Assembly (NCBI GenBank): GCA_028818755.1
Contig: JAPPNF010000030.1
Location: forward strand, 1 to 55,058
DNA length: 55,058 nt
Source of the DNA: Deltaproteobacteria bacterium
GTDB lineage: Bacteria; Desulfobacterota; Binatia; UBA9968; JAJDTQ01
Direction: 5' to 3'
In this document: positions 31,944 to 41,315 of the stretch, in pieces
How the letters are laid out: each line of letters starts with the position of its first letter
Numbering within the stretch: position 1 is the stretch's first letter
Program-made: the position numbers and the translations under genes
The notes under the pieces: model-generated
Databases searched by the model: none
Told to the model about the DNA's origin: nothing
The model's input: only the letters and a program-made list of their open reading frames with translations

Positions 31944-33032
31944 TTACGATGCCGGCGAGTACCCCCGGGCGAACCAGGGCTCGAGGTCCGCGGAGAACCA
32001 CTCGCCCGGAAGGTCCCTGCCGATTCCGGTCTCCCGGGCCTTGTCCAGCACCGCCTTGCCCATGGCGGCGAACTGGATGGCCATGCCCGAGTTGTTCTTG
32101 TAGTAGATGATGTCGGACGCCTTCCGGCGGCCCGCTGCGGTCCCGTTCACCACCTCGCCCAGCTCCACCACCCGCTCCCACGAGGTCTCGCCCGCCTCGA
32201 TGGGATCGAGCAGCTCTTTCTGGCGGTTGGCGTGGACGCTCTCGCGGTCGTTGACCACGATCAGGTCGCTGCGCCGGAAGGTCTCCCGGTCCACCTCGTG
32301 GCGCTCGAACACCACGTCACTGTTGACGATGGACACCACCGTCTGCCCCGGCTCCAGGTCGTTGCCGTCGAACACCGGTCCGGACGAATTGGTGGCGCAG
32401 CAGATCACGTCGGAACCCTTCACCACGTCCGCCGGTTCGGCCGCAGCGACGACCGGGATTCCCAACTCGTCGCCGAAGCGCGCGCAGAACTCCTCCCGAT
32501 GCGCGCGCGAAGGGCTGTACACCCTCATGCGCTGCAGCGGCAGGGCGTCCGCCAGCGCGCGGGCGTGCAGCTCGGCCTGGTGGCCGGTGCCGAAGAGGCC
32601 GGCGACGCGGGAGTCCGGGCGCGCCAGCAGGCGGACGGCGGCGCCGCTGGTGGCGCCTACGCGCAGAGGCGAGATGGTGCCGTCCACGATGATGCCCAGC
32701 AACTCGGCGGTCTCCAGGCTGTAGACCAGGAAATGGCCCCAGTAGCGCCTGGTGGGGTGCTGGAACTCGACCCGGCGAGTCTCGTCGTCCTTCTCCTCGG
32801 CGAGCCGGGAGTTGAGCCGCAGCGCCGCTACCCCGTACTTGGGTAGCGCACCGGCGTGGATGTTGGCGAAGTACTTGGCTTTCGGGTCGGGCGTCGGACA
32901 GGAATAGCGCAGCCGCGGCCGGTTGACCCCGTTGCCGCGTCCAATCTCGCGGAACACATCCTCCATGAGGTCGATGCACTCACCCATGGTGAGCAGTTCC
33001 TTGCCTTCCTCTTCGTTGATGATCATCACCAT
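31944..33032 (-). CDS. Ornithine cyclodeaminase / mu-crystallin family protein
   Basis: 362-aa NAD(P)-binding protein of the OCD/mu-crystallin family. TISPLRVGATSGAAVRLLAR and the Rossmann motif GLFGTGHQAELHARALADAL are typical, followed by SDVICCATNSSGPVFDG and the late ELGEVVNGTAAGRRKASDII. Members include ornithine cyclodeaminases, alanine dehydrogenases and ketimine reductases; which one cannot be fixed. ATG at 33032, with a GGAAGGAG 11 bp upstream; a second in-frame ATG is at 33026. It is divergent from the AMP-forming ligase gene. Confidence 0.83.
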   Translation of the reverse strand: MVMIINEEEGKELLTMGECIDLMEDVFREIGRGNGVNRPRLRYSCPTPDPKAKYFANIHAGALPKYGVAALRLNSRLAEEKDDETRRVEFQHPTRRYWGHFLVYSLETAELLGIIVDGTISPLRVGATSGAAVRLLARPDSRVAGLFGTGHQAELHARALADALPLQRMRVYSPSRAHREEFCARFGDELGIPVVAAAEPADVVKGSDVICCATNSSGPVFDGNDLEPGQTVVSIVNSDVVFERHEVDRETFRRSDLIVVNDRESVHANRQKELLDPIEAGETSWERVVELGEVVNGTAAGRRKASDIIYYKNNSGMAIQFAAMGKAVLDKARETGIGRDLPGEWFSADLEPWFARGYSPAS

Positions 33033-33379
33033 GCGGTCCGCTGCTCCTTCCTTACTGCCGAGACTTCGCAGGAATCTACTACGAAATACTTGGACGGGTC
33101 CATTTCCGAGCCCGTCTCGACCACGGTCATTCCCGCGAAAGCGGGAATCCAGGCGGAGTGGGCCGGCTACCTCGGCTGCCCGACGTCCGCGCCACCCGTG
33201 GATTCCCGCCCCCGATCGGGGCCGAGGGCATGCTTTCGCGAGAATGGCGCTTCCGGGGTCCGGCTGGCATATCGAGGCCGGTCATTCATCCGACCGATTG
33301 CCAGGTATTTGATGTGGCACGCGCGTGCAGTAGAAAGACCGTACCGGCGGCCAAGGGGTCTCGGACAGGAGAGCGAATC
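33033..33379. other. 347-bp divergent intergenic region with an inverted repeat pair
   Basis: Between the OCD-like gene and the ligase gene. It holds TCATTCCCGCGAAAGCGGGA (33127 onward), a compact palindrome, and at 33199-33246 a diverged reverse copy (GGATTCCCGC ... CTTTCGCGAGAATGG) split by a GC-rich insert. No confident promoter hexamers were found. Promoters for both flanking genes are expected here. Confidence 0.5.
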
Positions 33380-34978
33380 ATGGCGGACGAACGCACGGCG
33401 CTGCGGGACGCGGTCTCGCGTTACATGCCGCTGAAGACCGCCGCGGACTGGTGTGACGACAACGCGCGCCGGGCCGGCGGGAAGGAGGCGCTGGTGGACG
33501 CCCGCCGGCGCCTCACCTGGACGCGGATGGGCGAGCTTTCCGACGCTCTCGCCTTGGCGCTGCTGGATCTGGGTTTGCAGCGCGACGGCCGCGTGCTCAT
33601 CCAGATGCCCAACTCGGCCGAGCTCTTCCTGGCGCGGCTGGCGTGCGAGAAGGCTGGGCTCCGGCTGGTGACCGTGGCCCCGAGTCTGCGGCGGGCGGAG
33701 CTCGAGCCCGTCGTCCGGTTCACGCGCCCCGAGGCCGCTATCATGCCCGCCGCCTATCGCGGGTTCCGCCACCTGGAGCTGTTGGAGCAGGTCCGCGTCC
33801 CTGAGTTGCGCCACGTGCTGGCGGCGTGGGACGAGGTCCCGGCCGGCTGCCTGTCGGTGGAAGAGATCTTCTCAAGCGCGGTTTCCCCAGAACGGCGGCA
33901 GCGCCTGTCTACCGCCCGCTACGGCGTCGAGGACGTCTGCCAGCTTGCCACCACCAGCGGCTCCACCGGCGTGCCGAAGTGCGCGGCCGTGCCTCTCTAC
34001 ACGCGGCTCCTCACCGCCTGGATGCACCTGCGGCGGTTCCAGGTCGAGGAGGACGACACCCTGTGCGCGGTCACCGCCATCATCTCCGGTGTGGCGGACG
34101 GGCTGGTCTACAACGGCGTCTGCCAGGCGGGTGCCCGGGTGGTGCTGATGGACCACTTCGACCCGCGACGCACATGCGAGACCGTGGCCGGGGAGCGGGT
34201 GAATGTCCTGCCCATGGTCCCGACGATGATTTCCCGGCTGCTGGCCTTCGAGGCTCTCGATGACTACGATCTCACCGCGCTACGGATCATCGTCAGCCAC
34301 GGCTCGTCCCTGCCGCACGACCTGGGCCACGCAGCCGAGGCGCGCCTGGGCTGCCGGATCATGCAGGGTTACGGCAGCGTGGACTGCGGCGGCCTGTGCG
34401 CCACGTCCTGGGACGATCCCGCCGACATCCGCATCGGCTCGGTGGGCCGGCCCCTGGAGGGGAACGAGATTCGCATTATGGACGGGGACGGCAACGAGCC
34501 GCCGCGGGGCGAAACCGGCCGCCTGTGGGTCCGGGGGCTGCCCTCGGATGCGCGTTTCCTGGACAACCCCGAGCTCAACCGCCGGCGACGCCCGGACGGC
34601 TTCCTGGACCTGGAGGAATGGGGCCGGATGGACGAGCACGGCAACGTCTATCTCATGGGCCGGGACCAGGACATCATCATCCGCGGCGGCCAGAACATCT
34701 TCCCCGCCGACCTGGAGAACCTGCTGGTGCGACACCCTCGGGTGCGCGAGGCTGCGGTGGTGGGCTACGCCGACTCGGAGATGGGCGAGCGTATCGCCGC
34801 ATGTATCGTCCTGGAGGGAGCCGCCTCGTTGACCCTGGAACAGGTGACGGAGTTCCTGCGCGACCAGGGGCTGGCGCCTTTCAAGCGGCCCGACCGCCTG
34901 GAGTTGATGGACGGGTTCCCCAAGGTCGCGTCAGGGGACAAGGTGGACAAGCGCGCGCTCAGGGAGAGTCTTGCGTAG
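33380..34978 (+). CDS. AMP-forming acyl-CoA synthetase / aryl-acid ligase
   Basis: 532-aa adenylate-forming enzyme (ANL superfamily) that activates a carboxylic acid with ATP. Phosphate loop TTSGSTGVPK (about residues 190-199), QGYGSVDCGGLCAT, then the GRLWVRG and YLMGRDQDIIIRGGQNIFP hinge, and the C-terminal catalytic Lys region PKVASGDKVDKRAL. The overall form resembles 2,3-dihydroxybenzoate- or long-chain acyl ligases. ATG at 33380 after GGACAGGAGAG. Its last 20 bp overlap the 3' end of the ferredoxin gene on the other strand. Substrate unknown. Confidence 0.87.
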   Translation: MADERTALRDAVSRYMPLKTAADWCDDNARRAGGKEALVDARRRLTWTRMGELSDALALALLDLGLQRDGRVLIQMPNSAELFLARLACEKAGLRLVTVAPSLRRAELEPVVRFTRPEAAIMPAAYRGFRHLELLEQVRVPELRHVLAAWDEVPAGCLSVEEIFSSAVSPERRQRLSTARYGVEDVCQLATTSGSTGVPKCAAVPLYTRLLTAWMHLRRFQVEEDDTLCAVTAIISGVADGLVYNGVCQAGARVVLMDHFDPRRTCETVAGERVNVLPMVPTMISRLLAFEALDDYDLTALRIIVSHGSSLPHDLGHAAEARLGCRIMQGYGSVDCGGLCATSWDDPADIRIGSVGRPLEGNEIRIMDGDGNEPPRGETGRLWVRGLPSDARFLDNPELNRRRRPDGFLDLEEWGRMDEHGNVYLMGRDQDIIIRGGQNIFPADLENLLVRHPRVREAAVVGYADSEMGERIAACIVLEGAASLTLEQVTEFLRDQGLAPFKRPDRLELMDGFPKVASGDKVDKRALRESLA

Positions 34979-35177
34979 AGGACGGCGGCCCGTTGACGTG
35001 TACGCGCACCGCGCCGTAGGCGCAGTCCCACTGGCACACGAAGCAGCCCTGGCAGTCGTCGGGGAACGCCATGAAGGCCTTCCGGTCCGCGTCCAGCCGC
35101 AGCACGTCCGTGGGGCAGGTCTCGACGCACACGCCGCAGCCGGTGCACGCCTTCCCGTTGACCTCAACGAGCGGCAC
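34959..35177 (-). CDS. 2x[4Fe-4S] ferredoxin
   Basis: 72-aa ferredoxin with two complete C-x2-C-x2-C-x3-C sets: Cys11, 14, 17, 21 (CTGCGVCVETCP) and Cys42, 45, 48, 52 (CQGCFVCQWDCAYG). In size and spacing it resembles the AprB-like or indole-pyruvate-type small iron-sulfur partners. Its start overlaps the last 14 bp of the flavoprotein gene, so the two are translationally coupled and likely form a complex passing electrons to or from the FAD. Its 3' end overlaps the opposite-strand ligase gene by 20 bp. Confidence 0.88.
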   Translation of the reverse strand: MPLVEVNGKACTGCGVCVETCPTDVLRLDADRKAFMAFPDDCQGCFVCQWDCAYGAVRVHVNGPPSSTQDSP

Positions 35178-36894
35178 GGTCGGTCTCCTGGTTGCGGAAT
35201 ACGAGGTGCAGGTTCTGCGTCGGCCGCACCGGATGAGGATCGTGCCATGACTCCGGTATCGGCTCGTCCCAGAGCGTGAGCGCGCCGTTCTCCTGCTTCG
35301 CCACCACCACCTTCACCCAGTTCACGTTGTCGATGACGGGATAGTCCTCCCGGATGAAGGCGACCCGGCTTTCGGTCCGGTAGCGGTAGGCGCGCAGCGT
35401 CGCCTCGAGCACCTGCACGTACTGGGTGAGGCCCCATACCTTGGCCAGTTCGTGAGGGTTTCGGGCCATGAGCCGGGGCACCTCGTGTTCCCGGACGTCG
35501 TGGAGCTCGGCCAAAGCAGCGTCAAGGCGGTCGGCGTGGAGCACGAGTCCGACCTTCTCCATCAGGAGCTCGCCCAACCGGCGGTGGACCGGTGCGAACT
35601 CGACGCCGTCCCGGCGCTGGAGCGGTTCGAGGATCTGCGCCGTCACTTGCTCGACCTGTTCCGCCGGCGGTCGCGGCGGCTCCGCCGACGCCACGGCCGC
35701 CCCGACGGCCCGGCCGGTCCAGTCGCCGGTGACCGAGCAGAAGGGCAGGTTGCCGCCCGGGAGATAGGTCATGTCGGTGCAGGTGCCGGCGGCGTAGAGC
35801 CCCGGCACCGTGGTCTCGCCCCGTTCGGTGACCCGCGCGCCGGCGCCGAAGATGCCGCTGGTGCCCGCTACCTGGTAGGTGTAGGGCACCGGCGTCTCGG
35901 TGAGGTCGCCCACCATGGCCTCCTGATTGTTTACCACGATGGGGATCACCCGACGGATGAGCTGCATCCGGTCCGGCGGCACCTCCCGCAGATCCATGGA
36001 AGGCACTTGGCCCTTTTCCTTCTGGTGCGCGATGGCGAAGTAGAGCAGCGCCCGCTGCGTCATCTCCATCCGCTTGGGATCGTAGTCCTCCAGGAAACGC
36101 CGGCCGTCCTTGTCCACCCACTTGGCGCCGGAGGGCATGAGGGACTCCAGGCCGGGGGCGGAAAGCGCGTTGTCGGGGTTCAGATTGATGCCGCCCAACT
36201 CCAGCCGCGACAGCTCCGCGCCGGCGCGCATCATCATGGCGATGCCGTCGCCGGAAAGGTCGATGGGCATGTAGCCCAGGGTGCTTCCGGGCCAGGGGTA
36301 GGGGAACTTGTAGGGGCCCGTGCACACCACGGTGGCGTTGGCGGCGATCTCGTGGACTTCCCCGGTGCGCGTATGAAAGCCGCAAGCGCCCACCACGCGC
36401 CCGCTCGTGGGCAACTGGCCGTCGGAGGTCAGCAACTCCGTCAGCGCCACCCGGTTCAGCACCTCAACGCCGCTTCCGACCACGCCCGAGCGCACCGCCA
36501 TCATCATCTGCGGCCCACCCTCGGCCATCCACACCCCGTTGGCGAAGGAGCGCCCCGGAGCGCCCATACGGACGATCTTGCGGCCCTCCTTGACCCACTT
36601 GACGCCCCAGCGGTCCATGAGTAGCACGTGCTCGTGCATGACCGGGAGCGACCGGGCCACCAGGGGCTGGTTCACCAGCGGTCCCCCGAAGGCCCGCATC
36701 CATGCATCCTTGTCGTCGCCCGGCATGTAGGCGGGGTACACTCCGGAAGCAAGCGCGCTGCAACCGCTGCGGCCGAAATACGAACGGTCCACCAGCAGCA
36801 CCCGCGCCCCCGCCTCCCGCGCCCGGTAGGCCGCGAAGGCGCCGGCGATACCGCCGCCGATAACCAGCACATCCGTTTCCAGCCGAACCGCCAT
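35164..36894 (-). CDS. FAD-dependent oxidoreductase, AprA/fumarate-reductase flavoprotein family
   Basis: 576-aa flavoprotein. The FAD-binding N-terminus is VLVIGGGIAGAFAAYRAREA; RSGCSALASGVYPAYM and EGGPQMMMAVRSGVVGSGVE are the following family blocks; GLYAAGTCTDMTYLPGGNLP closes the FAD domain. The C-terminal helical domain and capping residues resemble adenylylsulfate reductase alpha (AprA) and related fumarate reductases. With the small ferredoxin downstream, the arrangement mimics AprA-AprB, yet none of the other sulfur-oxidation or sulfate-reduction genes is here, so the substrate is open. Confidence 0.82.
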   Translation of the reverse strand: MAVRLETDVLVIGGGIAGAFAAYRAREAGARVLLVDRSYFGRSGCSALASGVYPAYMPGDDKDAWMRAFGGPLVNQPLVARSLPVMHEHVLLMDRWGVKWVKEGRKIVRMGAPGRSFANGVWMAEGGPQMMMAVRSGVVGSGVEVLNRVALTELLTSDGQLPTSGRVVGACGFHTRTGEVHEIAANATVVCTGPYKFPYPWPGSTLGYMPIDLSGDGIAMMMRAGAELSRLELGGINLNPDNALSAPGLESLMPSGAKWVDKDGRRFLEDYDPKRMEMTQRALLYFAIAHQKEKGQVPSMDLREVPPDRMQLIRRVIPIVVNNQEAMVGDLTETPVPYTYQVAGTSGIFGAGARVTERGETTVPGLYAAGTCTDMTYLPGGNLPFCSVTGDWTGRAVGAAVASAEPPRPPAEQVEQVTAQILEPLQRRDGVEFAPVHRRLGELLMEKVGLVLHADRLDAALAELHDVREHEVPRLMARNPHELAKVWGLTQYVQVLEATLRAYRYRTESRVAFIREDYPVIDNVNWVKVVVAKQENGALTLWDEPIPESWHDPHPVRPTQNLHLVFRNQETDRAAR

Positions 36895-37514
<620 letters not shown>

Positions 37515-37554
37515 CTCCCCGCACGGGAGAAGGCGAACAGAAAGAGGGATTCGC

Positions 37555-38520
37555 ATGAGCACTATTCTGGGACGCGGCTCGTTCCGCTACGAGGTTCAGG
37601 AAGGGTGGGCGCAACTGCCCGACGGCATGACCTTCAAGGAAGTGGCTGGCGTGGGCGTGGACGGGAACGACAACGTTTACTGCTTCACCCGGGGCGAGCA
37701 CCCGGTGATCGTGTTCGACAAGGACGGGAGATTCTTGCGGACGTGGGGCGAGGGGGTGTTTACGCGCGCCCACGGGGTCACCATGGGGCAGGAGGACGGC
37801 ATCATTTTCCTGACCGATGACGGCGACCACACGGTGCGCAAGTGCACGTTGGACGGCAAGGTGCTCATGACACTTGGCGTTCCGGGCAAGGCCGCGGAGT
37901 TTCAGAAGGGGGATCCCTTCAACCGCTGCACCCATGTGGCGTTCTCGCCGCGGGGCGAGATCTACGTGTCGGACGGTTACGGCAACTCGCGGGTGCACAA
38001 GTATTCGCCGGACGGCAAGCTGCTGTTCTCCTGGGGTGAGCCCGGCACCGACCCGGGCCAGTTCAACCTCGTGCACAACATCTGCACCGATTCCGACGGC
38101 TGGGTCTACGTGGCCGACCGGGAGAACCACCGCATCCAGGTGTTCGACGGCAAGGGGCGCTTCGAAACCCAGTGGTGCGACAACCTGCATCGCCCGTGCG
38201 CGCTCTACATGGAGACCCCGGGCAGCGGCGCCAAGCCCATCTGCTACATCGGCGAGCTGGGCCCCGGAGGGTCCCAGAACGGCGCCTATCCCAACATCGG
38301 CCACCGCATCGTCATCCGCGACGCCGACGGCATCGAGCTGGGACGCTTCGGCGATCCGGTCATGGGCGAGGGGCCGGGTCAGTTCATCGCACCCCACGGG
38401 ATCTGCCTGGACTCCAACCGGAACCTCTACGTGGCCGAGGTCTCCTGGACCATCATGGGACGGCGCCTGGACCCGCCGCGGGAGATGCGCAGCCTGCAGA
38501 AGCTGGTGAAGCTGGACTGA
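37555..38520 (+). CDS. NHL-repeat six-bladed beta-propeller protein
   Basis: 321-aa propeller with repeated NHL-type blades such as VYCFTRGEHPVIVFDKDGRF, IYVSDGYGNSRVHKYSPDGK, GQFNLVHNICTDSDGWVYVA and QFIAPHGICLDSNRNLYVAE. No signal peptide or catalytic domain was found. The family includes lyase-like domains of peptidyl-alpha-hydroxyglycine lyases and many uncharacterised binding proteins. AGAGGG precedes the ATG. Confidence 0.85.
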   Translation: MSTILGRGSFRYEVQEGWAQLPDGMTFKEVAGVGVDGNDNVYCFTRGEHPVIVFDKDGRFLRTWGEGVFTRAHGVTMGQEDGIIFLTDDGDHTVRKCTLDGKVLMTLGVPGKAAEFQKGDPFNRCTHVAFSPRGEIYVSDGYGNSRVHKYSPDGKLLFSWGEPGTDPGQFNLVHNICTDSDGWVYVADRENHRIQVFDGKGRFETQWCDNLHRPCALYMETPGSGAKPICYIGELGPGGSQNGAYPNIGHRIVIRDADGIELGRFGDPVMGEGPGQFIAPHGICLDSNRNLYVAEVSWTIMGRRLDPPREMRSLQKLVKLD

Positions 38521-38565
38521 CGCAGCGGCGGGCGACGATCCACCCATGGACGGCCGTGCGATCCG

Positions 38566-38701
38566 TCCCTCTCCCTCTGGGAGAGGGTGGCCGAAGGCCG
38601 GGTGAGGGCCGCCCGCACCGGCGCTTCCGGTGTGCGGTTGCGAACAGGCCGCTTGAAGTGTAACACCCTCACCCCGACCCTCTCCCGGAGGGAGAGGGAG
38701 T
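38566..38701. repeat. Inverted pair of REP-like units, family 3
   Basis: Unit 1 (38566-38608) is TCCCTCTCCCTCTGGGAGAG followed by GGTGGCCGAAGGCCGGGTGAGGG. Unit 2 (38664-38701) is its diverged reverse complement. They lie between convergent genes, and unit 2 encodes the last residues and stop codon of the MFS protein. Confidence 0.85.
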
Positions 38702-39937
38702 CTCGTCCTCGTGCGCCACCGGGGGCAGGATCCAGCCGATGCCCAGCCCTACCACCAAGGCGCCGGCGCCGCCGATCAGGTACGGCGCGTTGGCCCCGAC
38801 ATGGTCCAGGATCCAACCGGCGGCGGTGTTGGAGGCGATGCCGCCGAGCCCGAGACCCACCATGGCCACCAGCCCCTGCGCGGTGGAGCGCAGCCGTCCC
38901 GGGGCCACCCGATCCACGTACAGCGGCCCGCCCATCATCAGCCCGGTCACCATCACGCCGTGGAGCATCTGCACGGGGTAGATCCAGTACGGGTTGGCGG
39001 TGAGCCCGCACACGGTCCATCGTACGCCGCCGGCCAGGACGCCGGCCGCCAGCAAGCCCCGTGCGCCGATGCGCTTGAGTCCCGTGCCGGTCAACAGGAT
39101 CAGCGGGATCTCGACGACGAGCATCAGGATCCACATGGTCTGCACCGTTTCCAGGGTGCCGCCCTGCGCGCGCACGTACACCGGCAAGAGCCCCATGGGG
39201 CCGGTGACGAAGAGGTAGGCGGCGAAGGAAAAGAAGAGTAATCGGCGCATGGGCCCGCTGCGCAGCAGGGTGCGCCACTCGCCCCGCGCGGCCCTGAGCG
39301 ACACGATCCCCTCCCTGGGGAGGGCGAGGGCGAGAGCCGACGCCAGCAGAACGACGGCGGCCGTGCCCAGGAACATGACCCCCAGGCCCGGTTCGGAGGG
39401 CCCGCTCGGCAGCGGGCCGAGCCCCTGCCATTCCTGCACCCGGTCCAGCGCCACCGGGAAGATCAGCACCGAGGCCAGGAAGCCCACGGTGCCCCAGGAA
39501 CGGGCGAAGCCGTAGGCGTGGGGTCCGGAGTGGCGGAACGCGGCCAGCGCCACCGACACCGAAAGGGGGATGATCGGGGTGGAAAAGAAGGCCAGGAAGA
39601 TGGCGGCCATGAGAATCAGGACGAACCCGGGGGCCAGCCCCAGCAGCACGAAACCCGCGGCGGCCACCATGGAAAGGAACGCGACGACGCGGCTCCGGGC
39701 GCCGGTACGGTCCGCCACCTGTCCCCAGAAGGGCTGCGCGACGATGCCCACCAGCGGCATGACCGAGAGGATGAGGCCGAGTTGGGTCCCGCTGAGGCCG
39801 GCGTTCTCCTTGAGGTAGAGGCTGTAGTAGGGGAAGAAGATGCCCAGCGCCCCGAAGAACGTGAACCAGAAGACGGAGATGGACAAGCCGGCGCGCCCGA
39901 AGCTCATGAGGTCGAGTCTAGCTGTTCGTTCGACCAT
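38669..39937 (-). CDS. MFS transporter (nucleoside/sugar permease-like MFS_1 type)
   Basis: 422-aa protein with about 12 transmembrane helices. The N-terminus FWFTFFGALGIFFPYYSLYL and the loop QPFWGQVADRTGARSRV are typical of the LacY-like/NreB type subgroup of MFS. ATG at 39937 is proposed; ATG at 39907 (MSFGRAG) is possible, and neither has a strong Shine-Dalgarno. The C-terminal eleven residues (ETPSPSGRGSG) and the stop codon come from a REP-like repeat, so the native end has been replaced or extended. Substrate unknown. Confidence 0.78.
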   Translation of the reverse strand: MVERTARLDLMSFGRAGLSISVFWFTFFGALGIFFPYYSLYLKENAGLSGTQLGLILSVMPLVGIVAQPFWGQVADRTGARSRVVAFLSMVAAAGFVLLGLAPGFVLILMAAIFLAFFSTPIIPLSVSVALAAFRHSGPHAYGFARSWGTVGFLASVLIFPVALDRVQEWQGLGPLPSGPSEPGLGVMFLGTAAVVLLASALALALPREGIVSLRAARGEWRTLLRSGPMRRLLFFSFAAYLFVTGPMGLLPVYVRAQGGTLETVQTMWILMLVVEIPLILLTGTGLKRIGARGLLAAGVLAGGVRWTVCGLTANPYWIYPVQMLHGVMVTGLMMGGPLYVDRVAPGRLRSTAQGLVAMVGLGLGGIASNTAAGWILDHVGANAPYLIGGAGALVVGLGIGWILPPVAHEDETPSPSGRGSG

Positions 39938-40069
39938 TTGTGAGAGACGGTCCTCGCGGGAGTCGGGGGGACGGAGGCCCTGCTCGGCGACGCACAAGGG
40001 TGACGGAATGAAACTTCGTCCGTTTTGCTATAGAGTGTGACGCAACAATCCTGCTCACGGGAGGGTGAC

Positions 40070-40459
40070 ATGGCGCGACTCAAGCACATTGCGATAAGGA
40101 CCCGGGACGTGGCCAAGACGGCGGCGTTCTACAAGGAGGCGTTCGACCTCCAGGAAGTAGGCAAGGGCCGCAGCGGAGTCTATCTCTCCGACGGCCACAT
40201 CAACATGGCGATCCTGAAGCTGCGGACGCCGACGTCGCCGGCGGGCGTGGAGCATTTCGGCTTTCAGGTGGACGATCTCGAGAAGGCGGTGTCGCGGGTC
40301 ACGGAGCTGGGCGGCGGGCAGTTGACGGACCTGGCGCGCATCAACCCCACGGACCCTTCCCATCCCCAGTCCTACTTCGAGGTCAAGGTCACCGGTCCGG
40401 ACGAACAGGAGATCGACGTCTCCGACACCGGGTGGGTCGGCGCGGCCCGGGAGGACTAA
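40070..40459 (+). CDS. VOC superfamily (glyoxalase-like) protein
   Basis: 129-aa single VOC-domain protein. LKHIAIRTRDVAKTAAFYKE, with a His at the first metal position, GVEHFGFQVDDLEKAVSRV, with a second His, and YFEVKVTGPDEQEIDVSD, with the last Glu, give a plausible H-H-E metal set. GGGAGGGTGAC precedes the ATG. It is 10 bp ahead of mazG. The reaction is unknown. Confidence 0.83.
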   Translation: MARLKHIAIRTRDVAKTAAFYKEAFDLQEVGKGRSGVYLSDGHINMAILKLRTPTSPAGVEHFGFQVDDLEKAVSRVTELGGGQLTDLARINPTDPSHPQSYFEVKVTGPDEQEIDVSDTGWVGAARED

Positions 40460-40469
40460 GACGATCCCC

Positions 40470-41315
40470 GTGAACGAGGGCAAGCGGAAGAACACGGGCG
40501 GGCTGTTCGAGGAACTCGTCGCGGTGATGGCGCGCCTGCGGGGCGAGGGCGGGTGCCCGTGGGACCGGGAACAGACCCACGCCTCGCTCAAGCGCTACGC
40601 GCTGGAGGAGACCTACGAGCTCCTGGAGGCCATCGACGAGGGCGACGACGGGGCCATCCGGGAGGAGCTGGGCGACGTCCTGCTCCAGGTGGTGTTTCAC
40701 GCCCAGATGGCGAGCGAGGAGCGGCGGTTCGCCATAGAGGAGGTGATGACCGGCCTCCGGGACAAGCTGGTGAGGCGGCATCCCCATGTCTTCGGTGACG
40801 AGCAGGCGGCCGACTCGGGGGCGGTTCTGCGGAACTGGGAGAAGGCCAAGGCGCTGGAGAAGTCCTCGGACGGCGCTCAGGGGCATTCCCTTTTCACCTC
40901 GGTGCCCCGCGCCATGCCCGCCCTGGCGCGAGCCCAGCGCATCGGCGACAAGGCGGCCGGCGTGGGGTTCGACTGGCCGGACGCGGAGCCCGTGTGGGCC
41001 AAGGTCGAGGAAGAGTTGCGGGAGCTCAGAGAGGCGGCCGGGACAGGCGAGGCGAACCGGATGGAGGCGGAGCTCGGAGACCTGCTGTTCTCGGTAGTGA
41101 ACCTGAGCCGGTTTCTCAAGGTCCAGGCGGAAGAAGCTCTGACCGGCGCCATCGAACGGTTCCAGGAGCGCTTCGCCCACATCGAGCGGGAACTGGCTGC
41201 CCGGGGCAAGACCACGAGCGAAGCATCATTGGAGGAAATGGACGAGCTGTGGGAGCAGGCCAAGGCCCTGGCTGAACAGGCGAAGGAGGCCGCCGGCCTC
41301 ACAGATGGTCGGTGA
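40470..41315 (+). CDS. mazG: Nucleoside triphosphate pyrophosphohydrolase
   Basis: 281-aa MazG with two tandem all-alpha MazG domains. The first has CPWDREQTHASLKRYALEET and the EELGDVLLQVVFHA half of the EExxE...ExxD metal site. The second has VEEELRELREA and AELGDLLFSVVNLSRF. It hydrolyses noncanonical or excess NTPs to NMP and pyrophosphate, and also affects stringent-response nucleotides in E. coli. GTG start at 40470. Its 3' end overlaps the convergent LysE-type gene by 17 bp. Confidence 0.92.
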   Translation: MNEGKRKNTGGLFEELVAVMARLRGEGGCPWDREQTHASLKRYALEETYELLEAIDEGDDGAIREELGDVLLQVVFHAQMASEERRFAIEEVMTGLRDKLVRRHPHVFGDEQAADSGAVLRNWEKAKALEKSSDGAQGHSLFTSVPRAMPALARAQRIGDKAAGVGFDWPDAEPVWAKVEEELRELREAAGTGEANRMEAELGDLLFSVVNLSRFLKVQAEEALTGAIERFQERFAHIERELAARGKTTSEASLEEMDELWEQAKALAEQAKEAAGLTDGR

